Below, one piece after another: positions 1 to 9,087 of a stretch of 43,113 nt of DNA. Numbering within the stretch: the stretch's first letter is position 1; each line of letters begins with the position of its first letter. The notes below the pieces were generated by a model, which searched no databases, was not told where the DNA came from, and saw only the letters and a program-made list of their open reading frames with translations. This DNA comes from Alcanivoracaceae bacterium (lineage in GTDB: Bacteria; Pseudomonadota; Gammaproteobacteria; Pseudomonadales; Alcanivoracaceae): NCBI GenBank assembly GCA_027324795.1, contig DAHVSB010000005.1, positions 1 through 43,113 of the forward strand. The letters are read 5' to 3'. Made by a program: the position numbers and the translations under genes.

Positions 1-701
1 GGCAAAAACGTCATGGGTAAAATATAACCTAGCCCCGCGCCGGCATAAGACATAAATAGCGGCACACTGTATCTATCAAACAGTTTGGCCTTGCCATGTT
101 GCTGGGAAGCAGTGGCAGTTAAGGGTTCAAACTGAAGCCCCTTAAGCTGCTTTAAGCACCACCAAGTGATGGGAACTGCGACCACAAAGGCAGGCCACCA
201 ACGTGCAGGCCCCCACAATACGTCGGCAAACATAGACACTAGCAAACTCGAAACTAAAAGACCTGCGCCAACGCCTAAATACATTAGCCCGCTCAGGTTG
301 GCACGCCCTTGCACCACCAGCCACTCAAGGATAAGTGCTGGGGCTTGGACAAAAACCACGCCATTGGTAATGCCATTCACCAAACGCAAAAACGATAGCA
401 CCGCGATACTTTCTGTTTGGGTTTGAGCCAGTGTACACAACACATTAAGCACGAGCGCCTTGGGCAAAATGCGTTGAATTTGGCTCACTTTACTCCACCG
501 GATGGCAAGCATGGCTCCAAGCAAGTAACCCACATAGTTCCAAGTGGCCACGTCGGCACCCTGAGAAATGGTGAGCATGCCGTCTTCGATTAAGCGTGGC
601 AGTAACGGCGTGTATATAAAACGGCCCAAGGTGTGCACCACCAAGAGTGTTAACGCCCCAGCAACAACAACCCTCACACCCCTGTTGCTTGTATCACTCA
701 T
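1..701 (-). CDS. YbfB/YjiJ-family MFS transporter, partial (3' end outside window)
   Basis: This is the first ~233 residues of a polytopic inner-membrane protein reading leftward off the window edge, with no stop codon inside the window. The start ATG is at 699-701 (protein begins MSDTSNRG). Soon after comes a first helix followed by the motif GRFIYTPLLPRL and then NYVGYLLGAMLA. This pairing is characteristic of the YbfB/YjiJ branch of the major facilitator superfamily. Further hydrophobic helices follow, with a cytoplasmic-looking loop rich in Gln/Lys near residue 205. Substrates of this branch are mostly unknown. It is the only gene between the left edge and the cyd locus, and the cyd terminator separates the two. 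Family assignment is fairly sure; the substrate cannot be told. Confidence 0.8.
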   Translation of the reverse strand, partial: MSDTSNRGVRVVVAGALTLLVVHTLGRFIYTPLLPRLIEDGMLTISQGADVATWNYVGYLLGAMLAIRWSKVSQIQRILPKALVLNVLCTLAQTQTESIAVLSFLRLVNGITNGVVFVQAPALILEWLVVQGRANLSGLMYLGVGAGLLVSSLLVSMFADVLWGPARWWPAFVVAVPITWWCLKQLKGLQFEPLTATASQQHGKAKLFDRYSVPLFMSYAGAGLGYILPMTFL

Positions 702-777
702 AAACCGTTCCCGTGCTGATTTAAAAGACTGCAAAGTATAGCAGCCCTACACCTTCATTATTACAGACGAAAATAAA

Positions 778-799
778 AGGCCCGCATCGCTGCGGGCCT
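778..799 (-). terminator. Intrinsic terminator of the cydABX operon
   Basis: A 9-bp perfect stem (AGGCCCGCA / TGCGGGCCT) with a 4-nt loop is followed on the minus strand by TTTTATTTT. It lies 19 bp past the cydX stop codon, so it ends the cydABX transcript before the MFS gene. Confidence 0.85.
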
Positions 800-818
800 A
801 TCGGTTTAATAAAGTTGG

Positions 819-923
819 CTATTCAGCACTTTTATCCGTGTCGTTAATTTCATACCAAATAGCGTTCAAGATACCAAAGCTTGCGGCTAGGCCTAAACCA
901 AGCATCCAGCTGAAATACCACAT
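819..923 (-). CDS. cydX: Cytochrome bd oxidase small subunit CydX
   Basis: A 34-residue protein starting MWYFSWMLGLGLA, with one transmembrane helix (about residues 4-23) and a short polar tail that includes the conserved IWYE segment. This is the CydX (YbgT) signature: a small single-span subunit needed for stability and activity of cytochrome bd-I oxidase. It follows cydB by 8 bp. Its ribosome-binding site (AGGAGG) overlaps the cydB stop codon TAG, so the two are translationally linked. It is easily missed because of its size, but position, sequence and a downstream terminator agree. Confidence 0.93.
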   Translation of the reverse strand: MWYFSWMLGLGLAASFGILNAIWYEINDTDKSAE

Positions 924-931
924 AGTGCCTC

Positions 932-2062
932 CTAGTACATATCGTCGTTAATGTCATCTTCACTCAAGGTACCCCACAGCACCTTGTATACCCAAGCGGT
1001 GTAAGCGAGCACTATGGGCAGCAACAATACGGTGGCGATGAGCATAATCCACAGTGTGGAATGGCTCGAGGAAGCATCCCATACCGTCAAGCTGTGGCTT
1101 GGATGGCTGCTACTCGGCAATATCATGGGGAACATGGTCACACCCACAGTGGTAATAATAGCTGCCACCGATAGCTTAGAACCCAAAAAGCTCAGGGCAT
1201 TTCGTTGCGAGCGCAAACCTAGCCACGCCATGGCAGCACCAACAAAACCAAGCAGAGGCACTAGCCACAAGGCAGGGGTTTGTTTGAAATTGCTCAGCCA
1301 GTAGCCAGCGCTTTCCACCACTTCTTTGCGCAATGGGTTGCTTGGCCCTGCTGTGTTCATGGCGGTGGTAATTTCAAATCCATTGATAAAATGTATCCAC
1401 ACCCCACCAATGGCGAACAAGGCCACAACCGCAAGCGCGGCATAGCGTCCCCAGCGGCTTGCCCTTTGTGCTGTTTCACCGCTGGCTTTAAGCTGCAAAT
1501 AGGTAGCGCCATGGAGCAATAACATTGCCACAGAAAGCAAGCCACACAACAACGCAAAAGGGTTGAAGAGCGCAAAGAAGGAGCCGGTATAAATGGGCCT
1601 TAAGCTGTCATCAAAATGAAACGGCACCCCTTGCAACACATTACCCACTGCCACACCAAACACTAAGGGTGGCACCACACCACTAAAGCTTAGCGCCCAA
1701 TCCCAACGAGTGCGCCACTTAGCGTCGGCTCGCTTAGAGCGAAATTTAAACGCCACAGGGCGAATAATAAGCGCCACCAGCACTAGCATCATGGCGAAAT
1801 AAAAGCCTGAAAAGCTCACCGCATAAAGTGCAGGCCAGGCGGCAAAAATCGCACCACCACCAAGAATAAACCACACTTGGTTGCCCTCCCACACGGGGCC
1901 CACCGTATTAATGACTAAGCGTCTCTGCTTATCATCTTTTGCGATAAAGGGCAGTAGTGCAGCAACCCCCATATCAAATCCATCAGTGACGGCAAAGCCT
2001 ATGAGTAAGACCCCTAGCAATGCCCACCAAATTAAACGAAGTGTTTCATAATCTAATAGCAT
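932..2062 (-). CDS. cydB: Cytochrome bd ubiquinol oxidase subunit II
   Basis: A 376-residue polytopic membrane protein beginning MLLDYETLRLIWW, the standard CydB N-terminus. Conserved landmarks include GFDMGVAALLPF near residue 28 and WEGNQVWFILGGGAIFAAWP near residue 58. CydB is the pseudosymmetric partner of CydA in the terminal oxidase that reduces O2 to water using ubiquinol, with high oxygen affinity. Length matches the usual ~380 residues. The gene starts 11 bp after cydA, and the cydA stop codon is part of its TAAGGAG ribosome-binding site. It is followed by cydX in the same operon. Confidence 0.97.
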   Translation of the reverse strand: MLLDYETLRLIWWALLGVLLIGFAVTDGFDMGVAALLPFIAKDDKQRRLVINTVGPVWEGNQVWFILGGGAIFAAWPALYAVSFSGFYFAMMLVLVALIIRPVAFKFRSKRADAKWRTRWDWALSFSGVVPPLVFGVAVGNVLQGVPFHFDDSLRPIYTGSFFALFNPFALLCGLLSVAMLLLHGATYLQLKASGETAQRASRWGRYAALAVVALFAIGGVWIHFINGFEITTAMNTAGPSNPLRKEVVESAGYWLSNFKQTPALWLVPLLGFVGAAMAWLGLRSQRNALSFLGSKLSVAAIITTVGVTMFPMILPSSSHPSHSLTVWDASSSHSTLWIMLIATVLLLPIVLAYTAWVYKVLWGTLSEDDINDDMY

Positions 2063-2073
2063 GGGTTATCTCC

Positions 2074-3639
2074 TTAGGCGTGCTCAGCAGAAAAGCTAAT
2101 AGCATCACTGCTTAGCTCTTGCTGTTCAGGCTCGGGGCCTAAACGAATAAACTTCAACATTAAGCGAATCTCAATAATGGCTAGCACTGTGTAAATAACA
2201 AAGAAGCCAGCGATACTGATGATTAAATCCATGGCATTTAGGTGGCTCACTCCTAAAAAAGTGGGTAAAACGCCCTCAATCACCCAGGGCTGTCGGCCGT
2301 ACTCGGCCACAAACCAACCGAGCTCTGCTGCTAGCCAAGGTAAAGGCAATGCCCAGAACGCTAAGCGTAAAAAGACTTTATTTTCGAAACGACGGCGACT
2401 CACCAAATAAAATGCTACGCCAAAAAGCGCTACAAAGAAGAAGCCAATGGCCACCATAAAGCGGAAAGACCAGAACAAAGCTCCCACATTAGGTAACGTG
2501 TCTTTCATTACGGAAGCAATTTGCTCAGGGGTGGCATCCCGCGGGTCTTCCACGTATTTTTTCAACAACAAGGCATAGCCCATGTGCTCTTGGTGCTTAA
2601 GGAATGTTTCCTTCGCTTCTTTGTGCTGCGGATCTTGCTTTAAGGTTTCTAGGGCATCATACGCTTTAAGCCCGCTAGCAATATGGTCCTCAGCCACCAC
2701 CATTAACTCTAAAATGCCTGGCACTTCTTGGTTAAAGCTGCGGGTGGCAATCAACCCCATGGCCCATGGAATTTGTAGCTCAAAGTGGGTTTTTTGTGCT
2801 TCTTGATCTGGAATGCCCACTACAGTAAAGGGCGCTGGCGGCTCGTAGGTTTCCCAAGAGGCTTCAATTAAGGCGAGTTTCATCTTTTGGTTATCGGTGA
2901 GTGCGTAACCCGATTCATCACCGAGCACCACCACAGACAAAGAGGCGGCTAAGCCAAAGGCCGCTGCCACTGTTAAAGAGCGCTTAGCAATTTCTAAATG
3001 CCTGCCTTTCAACAGATACCAAGCACTAATGGATAAAACAAAAATGGCCCCAGTCACATAACCCGCCGCTACTGTGTGCACAAACTTAGCTTGGGCCACG
3101 GGGTTGAAGAGTACATCGACGAAGTTGGTGACTTCCATGCGCAGGGTTTCAGGATTAAATTCAGCCCCCACAGGGTTTTGCATCCAACCGTTGGCAATCA
3201 AAATCCACAGAGCAGACAGGTTCGACCCAATGGCCACTAACCAAGTGACAGCTAAGTGTTGTAAACGGCTTAGCTTGTCCCAACCAAAGAAGAAGAGCCC
3301 CACCAAGGTGGCCTCGAGGAAGAAAGCCATTAACCCTTCAATGGCTAAAGGAGCACCGAAAATATCACCCACGTAGTGGCTATAAAATGCCCAGTTAGTC
3401 CCAAACTGGAATTCCATAACCACCCCTGTGGCTACCCCCATGGCAAAGTTAATGCCAAATAAGGTGCCCCAGAATTTAGTCATGTCGCGCCAAATCGTGC
3501 GACCCGTCATCACATATACACTTTCCATAATGGCCACCAACACTGAGAGCCCCAGGGTTAACGGCACAAACAAAAAGTGATACATGGCAGTTAAAGCAAA
3601 TTGGAACCGCGACAGTTCCACCAGCGTTGCATCAATCAT
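2074..3639 (-). CDS. cydA: Cytochrome bd ubiquinol oxidase subunit I
   Basis: A 521-residue membrane protein carrying the hemes b558, b595 and d. Visible landmarks: the heme-ligand His at residue 21 (AMYHFLFVPLTLG), the second His in KFVHTVAAGYV, the heme b558 Met region (SFRFMVA), and the GRQPW motif (AEYGRQPWVIEG). The quinol-binding Q-loop is of the long Escherichia coli type: it contains NQKMKLALIEASWET and the extended segment after EDHIASGLKAY. The start ATG has AGAGGT upstream. First gene of the leftward cydABX operon, divergent from cydDC, so synthesis of the oxidase and of its assembly transporter can share one regulatory region. Confidence 0.98.
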   Translation of the reverse strand: MIDATLVELSRFQFALTAMYHFLFVPLTLGLSVLVAIMESVYVMTGRTIWRDMTKFWGTLFGINFAMGVATGVVMEFQFGTNWAFYSHYVGDIFGAPLAIEGLMAFFLEATLVGLFFFGWDKLSRLQHLAVTWLVAIGSNLSALWILIANGWMQNPVGAEFNPETLRMEVTNFVDVLFNPVAQAKFVHTVAAGYVTGAIFVLSISAWYLLKGRHLEIAKRSLTVAAAFGLAASLSVVVLGDESGYALTDNQKMKLALIEASWETYEPPAPFTVVGIPDQEAQKTHFELQIPWAMGLIATRSFNQEVPGILELMVVAEDHIASGLKAYDALETLKQDPQHKEAKETFLKHQEHMGYALLLKKYVEDPRDATPEQIASVMKDTLPNVGALFWSFRFMVAIGFFFVALFGVAFYLVSRRRFENKVFLRLAFWALPLPWLAAELGWFVAEYGRQPWVIEGVLPTFLGVSHLNAMDLIISIAGFFVIYTVLAIIEIRLMLKFIRLGPEPEQQELSSDAISFSAEHA

Positions 3640-3805
3640 TTTCGACCTCTAGCTATATTTACAACCGACCTCGCACAATGTTTTCTTAGCGTTAATGCAG
3701 AAATCATTATTCGCGGCTAGTATAACGGCCTCATTACGCAGCCAAGGTTTACCTTGCCCTGCTGCCCTTTGTTGCTAACAACTTAACTATAAGTGTTGAA
3801 ACTTT
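3640..3805. promoter_or_regulatory. Divergent cydABX / cydDC promoter region
   Basis: 166 bp between the two start codons. On the minus strand a TATACT -10 candidate lies at 3719-3724. The -35 is poor: TTGGCT with 15-bp spacing or CCTTGG with 17-bp spacing. On the plus side, ACTATAAG at about 3786-3793 could be a -10 for cydDC. A small inverted repeat GTTG-CTAA-CAAC lies at 3772-3783. I looked for the FNR consensus TTGAT-N4-ATCAA and did not find it. Regulators are therefore not assigned. Confidence 0.4.
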
Positions 3806-5476
3806 ATGAGTTCAAACTTAAATCAAGATTTATTAATATACCCTAAAAATTGGCTTGCTGAACAGAAAGAGCTTGGCGCTCGCGGTTTCCAATATTTGGT
3901 GGCTGCGGGCTTACTAGACGCCCTACTCGCCATCAGCCAAGCGTATTTTATTGCCCTCACAGCGCACCAGTTGATGTTTGCGAGCCATTTATCACTCGCA
4001 GCAGTCACCGGTTTGTTGGCCACCCTACTTCTTCGCACTGCCAATTCTGCTTGGCGTGCCAGCACAGCAGCTAGCACCGAAGCAAGGATTACATTAGCTA
4101 TTCGTGAACTTATTGCCAAAGCCATGCTGCGCGGCAAAATGTCGCAGCACACCACGGGGGCGGCCAGCAATGCCTTGCTAGAACAAAGCCTTGCGGTGGG
4201 CCGTTTCCACGCAAATTTTGCTCCCCAACAAAAAATTGTGGCCTACGCCATGGTGATTTTCTTAATCGTGGCCTTTGCCACTGATTGGATGGTGGGCCTT
4301 ATTTTTATGGTTACCGCGCCACTGATACCTTTGTTCATGGCCTTAGTGGGTTCTGGGGCACAAAAGGCCGCGGACACTCGCTTGGCAACGATGGATTTTT
4401 TAGGCGGGTACTTTCTCGACCGTTTAAAGGGTGCCCTCACATTGCGTGCCTTTGGCCGTGAAGTGGCAGAAACAAAAGCGGTGGACAAGGCCAACGCTGA
4501 ATTTAGAAAAAGCACCATGGGTGTGCTTAAAATCGCTTTTTTAACTTCCACAGTGTTAGAGCTATTTTCTGCATTGGCGGTGGCTTTGGTAGCCGTTTAT
4601 GTGGGGCTTCATTTACTCAATTTAATCAGCATTGGGCCAGGGCCCAAACTGGATTTTCGTACTGGCTTATTTTTGCTGTTATTGGCACCGGAGTTCTATG
4701 CTCCCATGCGACAAATGGCCGCCAGTTATCACGATAGAGCCGGCGGGCTTGCCGCCGCTAAAGTGTTAGCACCCGTGCTCGGCGATGTTGACTTAGCACC
4801 CGCAGACGCCAAGCCCTTAGCCAGTGCACCCACCATCGAGGTGCGCGATCTTAGCTATCGCTACGACACCACCAACACTACTATTTTTGAAGGAGTTAAC
4901 CTCTACATAAATAGCGGTGAATGCTTAATAGTAAGAGGCGATAGCGGCACCGGAAAAAGCACCTTTTTAAAATTGCTCGCGGGGTTGTTAACTCCGCAAA
5001 CGGGCACCATTAGCTACCAGGATAACGTCAATACATCCTTCGCTTTGCCCGCAGGAAGCTATGCTTGGGTAAGTCAAAAACCCTGGTTTATCCATGGCAC
5101 TGTGGCGGACAACTTATTGCAAGCCAACCCGAAGGCCACCCCGCAAGAGTTAGAACAGACCTTGCGCCTATGCGGCCTTGCCCATATTGATTTACACGCC
5201 CAGCTCGATGAGCAAGGCGTCGGACTATCAGGGGGTGAAGGTCGCCGCTTGGGTATCGCACGTGCTGTTTTAAGCCGTGCTCCCCTGTGGTTTATGGATG
5301 AGCCCACCGCTGAGCTCGACACTGAAAGCGAAGCAGATATAGTGGCGCTTATCCGACAATTTAAAGGCCAGCACACTTTGGTTATCGCCACCCATTCAGA
5401 ACAATGTGCAACCTTAGCGGACACTACGCTCTGGGTGGAACCTATCCCTACTCAGCAAGGAGAATCCAATGAATAA
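3806..5476 (+). CDS. cydD: Thiol reductant ABC exporter subunit CydD
   Basis: A 556-residue half-transporter with an N-terminal six-helix membrane domain (about residues 25-310) and a C-terminal ATPase. ATPase motifs: Walker A GDSGTGKST, signature LSGGEGRRLGIARA, Walker B LWFMDEPTAELD, and the H-loop ATHSEQ. CydDC is known to move thiols/heme across the inner membrane and is required to assemble cytochrome bd. The next gene, cydC, overlaps it by 8 bp, as expected for a heterodimer. No convincing ribosome-binding site precedes the ATG at 3806, so the start is slightly uncertain. CydD rather than CydC is assigned from gene order and sequence character. Confidence 0.95.
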   Translation: MSSNLNQDLLIYPKNWLAEQKELGARGFQYLVAAGLLDALLAISQAYFIALTAHQLMFASHLSLAAVTGLLATLLLRTANSAWRASTAASTEARITLAIRELIAKAMLRGKMSQHTTGAASNALLEQSLAVGRFHANFAPQQKIVAYAMVIFLIVAFATDWMVGLIFMVTAPLIPLFMALVGSGAQKAADTRLATMDFLGGYFLDRLKGALTLRAFGREVAETKAVDKANAEFRKSTMGVLKIAFLTSTVLELFSALAVALVAVYVGLHLLNLISIGPGPKLDFRTGLFLLLLAPEFYAPMRQMAASYHDRAGGLAAAKVLAPVLGDVDLAPADAKPLASAPTIEVRDLSYRYDTTNTTIFEGVNLYINSGECLIVRGDSGTGKSTFLKLLAGLLTPQTGTISYQDNVNTSFALPAGSYAWVSQKPWFIHGTVADNLLQANPKATPQELEQTLRLCGLAHIDLHAQLDEQGVGLSGGEGRRLGIARAVLSRAPLWFMDEPTAELDTESEADIVALIRQFKGQHTLVIATHSEQCATLADTTLWVEPIPTQQGESNE

Positions 5477-7136
5477 GCTGCCCAACTCTTGGGCCACGTT
5501 GCAGTGGTTGTCGCAACATTTTAAAGAGGCCAAAACAAGCTTATTTATCGCTATCTTGCTAGCACTTACCACTGCTATCTCGGGCATGGCTTTACTTGGG
5601 GTGGCAGGTTGGTTTATTGGTGCTGCCGCCTTAGCTGGCATCTCCGCAGCTGGGGCAGCTGTGACCTTTAACCTATTCTCACCCAGTGCAGGAATTCGTG
5701 GTTTTGCTTTAGGGCGCACCGTATCCCGCTACTTAGAGCGACTCATTAGCCATAAAGGCACATTCGAGGTAATGCAGCATTTACGCACAAAAATGTTTGG
5801 TCATATTATTCCTCGTATTCCTGGCTCCTTGTCTGCCATCAGCCAAGGACATTTGCTAGAGCGCTTATTTAAAGATGTTGAGCGACTCGAAGCGGCTTGG
5901 CTAGAGCAAGCTCAGCCCGCGCTGCTAGCGCTGGGGATTAGCGCCGCGCTGGCCCTTTTCCTATTCCTCACTGGCCAGCACATCAGCTTTGTTTTGCTAT
6001 TGGGGCTATTTATCGCACTCGGCTTGTGGCTCTTTTATAGCAACCGCAATGTGCTGCAACCCTTAGATATCATTAGCACAGAGCAAGAAGCACTGCGTAG
6101 CGAAACCGTGCAGGCACTCACTGGCTTGCCCGAGGTTATTGCCTACGAAATACGTTCACGGTTATTACAACGTTGGCAGGCGCGCTTTCAAGCGTTGGCC
6201 GATGCTGAGCAACAGCTGGTGCGCCAACAAGCCATTAACGGTGCTCTCATCCAAGGTGCGGTACAAGTATTAGGGGTCATCACATTGCTACTGGCGGTGC
6301 CACTTGTTCAAGGAACACAGCTAACGGCACCATTAGCACTCGCTTCTTTGTTATTAATTTTTGGTGGTGTGGAAGTTTACCAACCCCTTGCCCGCACTGC
6401 GCAGCGCTGGTGGGAAACCCGCGCTACAGTGGCGCGCATGCGCGAGATAGAAAACGCTCCCCTGCCTGTACAGGCTTGCCAGGGAAGCGCAATTCCCCAT
6501 GCGGATGGCAAATTGCAGGTGCACAACCTAGGCTTCCACTGGCACGAGCAAAAAACGCTTTTCCAGCAAGTGAGTTTTACTGCAACGCCGAACAACTCTG
6601 TGGCCATCGTTGGCCCTAGTGGTGCGGGCAAGTCCACCCTGCTGCACTGCCTGATGGGTTTGCAAGCCGCCTCTGAAGGACAAATCAGTTTTGGTGGTAT
6701 TGCTCAAGACACCGCCGACGAAGGCGCTTGGCGGCAGCAGTTCAGCCTACTTCTGCAACAGCAGCAGCTATTCACTGGTAGCTTGCGGGACAATTTAAAA
6801 ATCGCTAATCCCCACGCCACGGATGATGAACTTTGGCAGGCGCTGCGCTTAGCCCGATTAGAAGAGCTTGTGAAACAAAGAGGCGGGCTGGATTTTATGA
6901 TTGGGCCAGAGGGCTTGCATTTATCCGGTGGCCAAGCGCGACGACTTTCCCTCGCAAGAGTATTGCTACGGGATACTCCCATTGTTTTGCTAGACGAGCC
7001 GTTTACTGGCTTAGAGGCGCGCACTGCAAATGCATTAATGAATGATATTAAGCACGCGCTGCAAGGCAAAATTCTGATTATGGTAACCCACCATAGGGAA
7101 CATGCGCATATACTGGATAAAACTATTTACCTATAA
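5469..7136 (+). CDS. cydC: Thiol reductant ABC exporter subunit CydC
   Basis: A 555-residue half-transporter, partner of CydD. The membrane domain contains the CydC-typical stretch GIRGFALGRTVSRYLERLISH (about residues 75-95). The ATPase domain has Walker A GPSGAGKSTLL, signature LSGGQARRLSLARV and Walker B PIVLLDEPFTGLE. The start ATG at 5469 lies within the end of cydD, preceded by AAGGAG at 5457-5462, which supports the start. The gene ends with no clear intrinsic terminator; the following 238 bp are AT-rich. Confidence 0.95.
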   Translation: MNKLPNSWATLQWLSQHFKEAKTSLFIAILLALTTAISGMALLGVAGWFIGAAALAGISAAGAAVTFNLFSPSAGIRGFALGRTVSRYLERLISHKGTFEVMQHLRTKMFGHIIPRIPGSLSAISQGHLLERLFKDVERLEAAWLEQAQPALLALGISAALALFLFLTGQHISFVLLLGLFIALGLWLFYSNRNVLQPLDIISTEQEALRSETVQALTGLPEVIAYEIRSRLLQRWQARFQALADAEQQLVRQQAINGALIQGAVQVLGVITLLLAVPLVQGTQLTAPLALASLLLIFGGVEVYQPLARTAQRWWETRATVARMREIENAPLPVQACQGSAIPHADGKLQVHNLGFHWHEQKTLFQQVSFTATPNNSVAIVGPSGAGKSTLLHCLMGLQAASEGQISFGGIAQDTADEGAWRQQFSLLLQQQQLFTGSLRDNLKIANPHATDDELWQALRLARLEELVKQRGGLDFMIGPEGLHLSGGQARRLSLARVLLRDTPIVLLDEPFTGLEARTANALMNDIKHALQGKILIMVTHHREHAHILDKTIYL

Positions 7137-7374
7137 ACGCTTTCAGATAAGAAAATAGTATCCATACAAGTGGGCTGTCTTATGAAGGTTAGTTAATGCT
7201 TTATCGCACAAACCTGATTATCAAATTTTATTAAAAGAGATAGTTTAGATTGAAACACATCATATTTTTTCATTTATCCTCCTTTAAATAATAGTCATTA
7301 TATATTTTAAGGTGTATCCTTATTACCGCTTATGATTAAAGACAGTATATGGCCCAAAATATTGGAGGTTTAAG
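7137..7374 (+). promoter_or_regulatory. AT-rich upstream region of the H-NS-like gene
   Basis: 238 bp without a credible gene. It is visibly richer in A/T than the flanking coding DNA, with runs such as TATATATTTTAA around 7299-7310. I cannot pick a convincing -35/-10 pair; TTGAAA at 7250-7255 has only a weak -10 partner. The region should hold the promoter of the gene at 7375. Its composition would also suit binding by an H-NS-type protein, which is an inference. GGAGG six bases before the ATG at 7375 is a clear ribosome-binding site. Confidence 0.4.
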
Positions 7375-7704
7375 ATGTCGAATTTGAATGTAAATCTAGC
7401 TGCATTTACTGACGAGCAAGTAAAACAGTTAATTCAAGATGCCGAAACACTATTGAAAAAACGCCAACAGCAGGCCAAGGAAGAGGCGCGCAAAAAGATT
7501 CAACAAATCGCAGCGGAAGCTGGTGTAACCGTAGAAGAACTGTATGGGCTAGAAGCAAGAGGCCGTCGTACTCGTCGCCCAGCCGCCATTAAATATCGCC
7601 ACCCAGAAGATCCAAGCTTAACCTGGGCAGGCCGCGGCAAGCAGCCTAACTGGTTAAAAGCAGAGCTCGAAAAAGGCAAAAAGATCGAAGATTTTGCCGT
7701 TTAA
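7375..7704 (+). CDS. H-NS family nucleoid-associated protein
   Basis: A 109-residue protein. Residues ~10-55 are highly charged and heptad-like (DEQVKQLIQDAETLLKKRQQ), suiting the coiled-coil oligomerisation region. A basic linker RGRRTRRPAA follows. The C-terminal domain has the family motif YRHPEDPSLTWAGRGKQPNWL, in which the GRGKQP loop inserts into the minor groove of AT-rich DNA. This is the short H-NS/Bv3F-type family found in many non-enteric proteobacteria. It stands alone between cydDC and a convergent ABC1 kinase gene, followed by a hairpin. Its targets cannot be read from the sequence. Confidence 0.9.
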   Translation: MSNLNVNLAAFTDEQVKQLIQDAETLLKKRQQQAKEEARKKIQQIAAEAGVTVEELYGLEARGRRTRRPAAIKYRHPEDPSLTWAGRGKQPNWLKAELEKGKKIEDFAV

Positions 7705-7712
7705 ATCCTATC

Positions 7713-7733
7713 AGGGGCACCCTGTGCCCCTTT
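7713..7733 (+). terminator. Terminator after the H-NS-like gene
   Basis: An 8-bp perfect stem AGGGGCAC / GTGCCCCT with a 3-nt loop, followed by only a short T run. It begins 8 bp after the H-NS stop and touches the stop codon of the convergent gene. On the minus strand there is no T run, so it works, if at all, rightward. Confidence 0.65.
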
Positions 7734-8973
7734 ACTGCGCTTCTTGCCACGGCGGCAATACCTCATAAAGCTGCAGTAACCCTCCTAAAGTAATTAATAC
7801 TCGCGAAATACCCACATAAGAATCAGGTATATGGACTTTATCTGCTCTAAGCTGCCGCATAATATTTTGCGCAGATTCCCACGTTGATTCCTTCGCCAAG
7901 CGATTAGTCAGCATATATCCCGATAACTCCCTTAAGGATTGGGCTTTACCCCCAACAAAACCTGCCTGCTGGAATAATGCTAACAACTCTTCATCGCTTA
8001 AGTTGTTTTGGATAAGCCCAGAAAATAGCGCTTGGTAAGCACTGGTTTCTGCTGCTTGCAAAACGCCCATTGCGCCAAAGTCTAAAATCACAATATTATC
8101 TTGGTGATCCACAAGGAAGTTGCCAGGATGTGGGTCTGCTTGGAATAATCCGAATTCAGTCACCTGCTGTAAATAGCTTACAAACAACCGTTGCAATAAC
8201 GGTTTGGCTTTATCGGGCTGGGCGCTTAAAACATCGCGCAATCGCTCGCCATTCACCCACTCTGTTACTAGCACCCGCGATGTACACAGGTCATGGTAAA
8301 GGCGCGGCACTCTAATCCCCGCCATATGCTCGCATTGATAAAAAGCGATGTGATGCTTTGCTTCATGCTTAAAGTCTAACTCTTTCTGTGTGGTGGCCAA
8401 CAACTGCCCCACCACCTGCACAGCATCTATCTCTTTCACAAGGGGTTTGATTATCCTAGCCGCCCACTCAAACACTTGCCGATCTTGATTGAAAATTTTT
8501 CGCACATCAGGCAGCAGCACTTTAACCGCCACCCAATCGCCTGTTAAAAGCTGGGCCTTATGCACCTGCGCAATTGAGGCGGTGGCCACTGGTTTGTGTG
8601 AAAAGTGCTTGAACTGAGAACTCCAATCCGTACCCCAGGTTTTAGCGAGCTGCTTTGAAATGTCTGCAAAAGGCACTGGAGCCACCGTATCTTGCAAGCG
8701 CTGGAAAGCGTGTAAATACTCAGGCGGCAGTATGTCGGGACGATTACTAAAAAATTGCGCGGCCTTTATCCATGTAACCCCATTACGCTCGCACAACGCT
8801 GCAAGCTTTTCTGCGCTTTTTTGGTGCAAGTGTGCTTTCTCAGGGTAACGCCACCCTTGTTGGCCATAGAGCATTAATATTTGGCCGATGGTAACTAATG
8901 CGCGGCGATAGCGCCCCATACCTAACAAAGCACTAAGCGCCGCCTCTCTGTTTGTGGCTTTTGGTGTTTTCAT
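7732..8973 (-). CDS. ABC1/AarF (UbiB-like) atypical kinase, KAAQ variant
   Basis: A soluble-looking ~413-residue member of the ABC1 atypical kinase/ATPase family. Motifs in order: KAAQFFSNRPDILPPEY, where the family's KxGQ has Ala in place of Gly; an Ala-rich loop ATASIAQVHKA; VAVKV with the nucleotide-binding Lys; ELDFKHEAKHH; DPHPGNFLV; and ILDFGAMG with the metal-binding Asp. Relatives act in ubiquinone biosynthesis or lipid-linked processes; the substrate here is unknown. I place the start at ATG 8973 because the conserved region begins just after it. In-frame ATGs at 9060 and 9069 also exist, and none has a clear ribosome-binding site. No C-terminal membrane helices are seen, unlike the second ABC1 gene at 13570. 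Confidence 0.8.
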   Translation of the reverse strand: MKTPKATNREAALSALLGMGRYRRALVTIGQILMLYGQQGWRYPEKAHLHQKSAEKLAALCERNGVTWIKAAQFFSNRPDILPPEYLHAFQRLQDTVAPVPFADISKQLAKTWGTDWSSQFKHFSHKPVATASIAQVHKAQLLTGDWVAVKVLLPDVRKIFNQDRQVFEWAARIIKPLVKEIDAVQVVGQLLATTQKELDFKHEAKHHIAFYQCEHMAGIRVPRLYHDLCTSRVLVTEWVNGERLRDVLSAQPDKAKPLLQRLFVSYLQQVTEFGLFQADPHPGNFLVDHQDNIVILDFGAMGVLQAAETSAYQALFSGLIQNNLSDEELLALFQQAGFVGGKAQSLRELSGYMLTNRLAKESTWESAQNIMRQLRADKVHIPDSYVGISRVLITLGGLLQLYEVLPPWQEAQ

Positions 8974-9087
8974 AGCAAAATCATCATGAGCGCTTGTGCT
9001 CACCACTTCCCCATATGGATTTTTGTTATACTCACTAACTTGAGTCGAAACTGTACCCATGTTTACCATTTTATAAAAGGGCCAACT

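Noticed and set aside
3640-3805. FNR or ArcA site expected for a bd-oxidase promoter
   Set aside because: No match to TTGAT-N4-ATCAA and no convincing ArcA direct repeats by eye.
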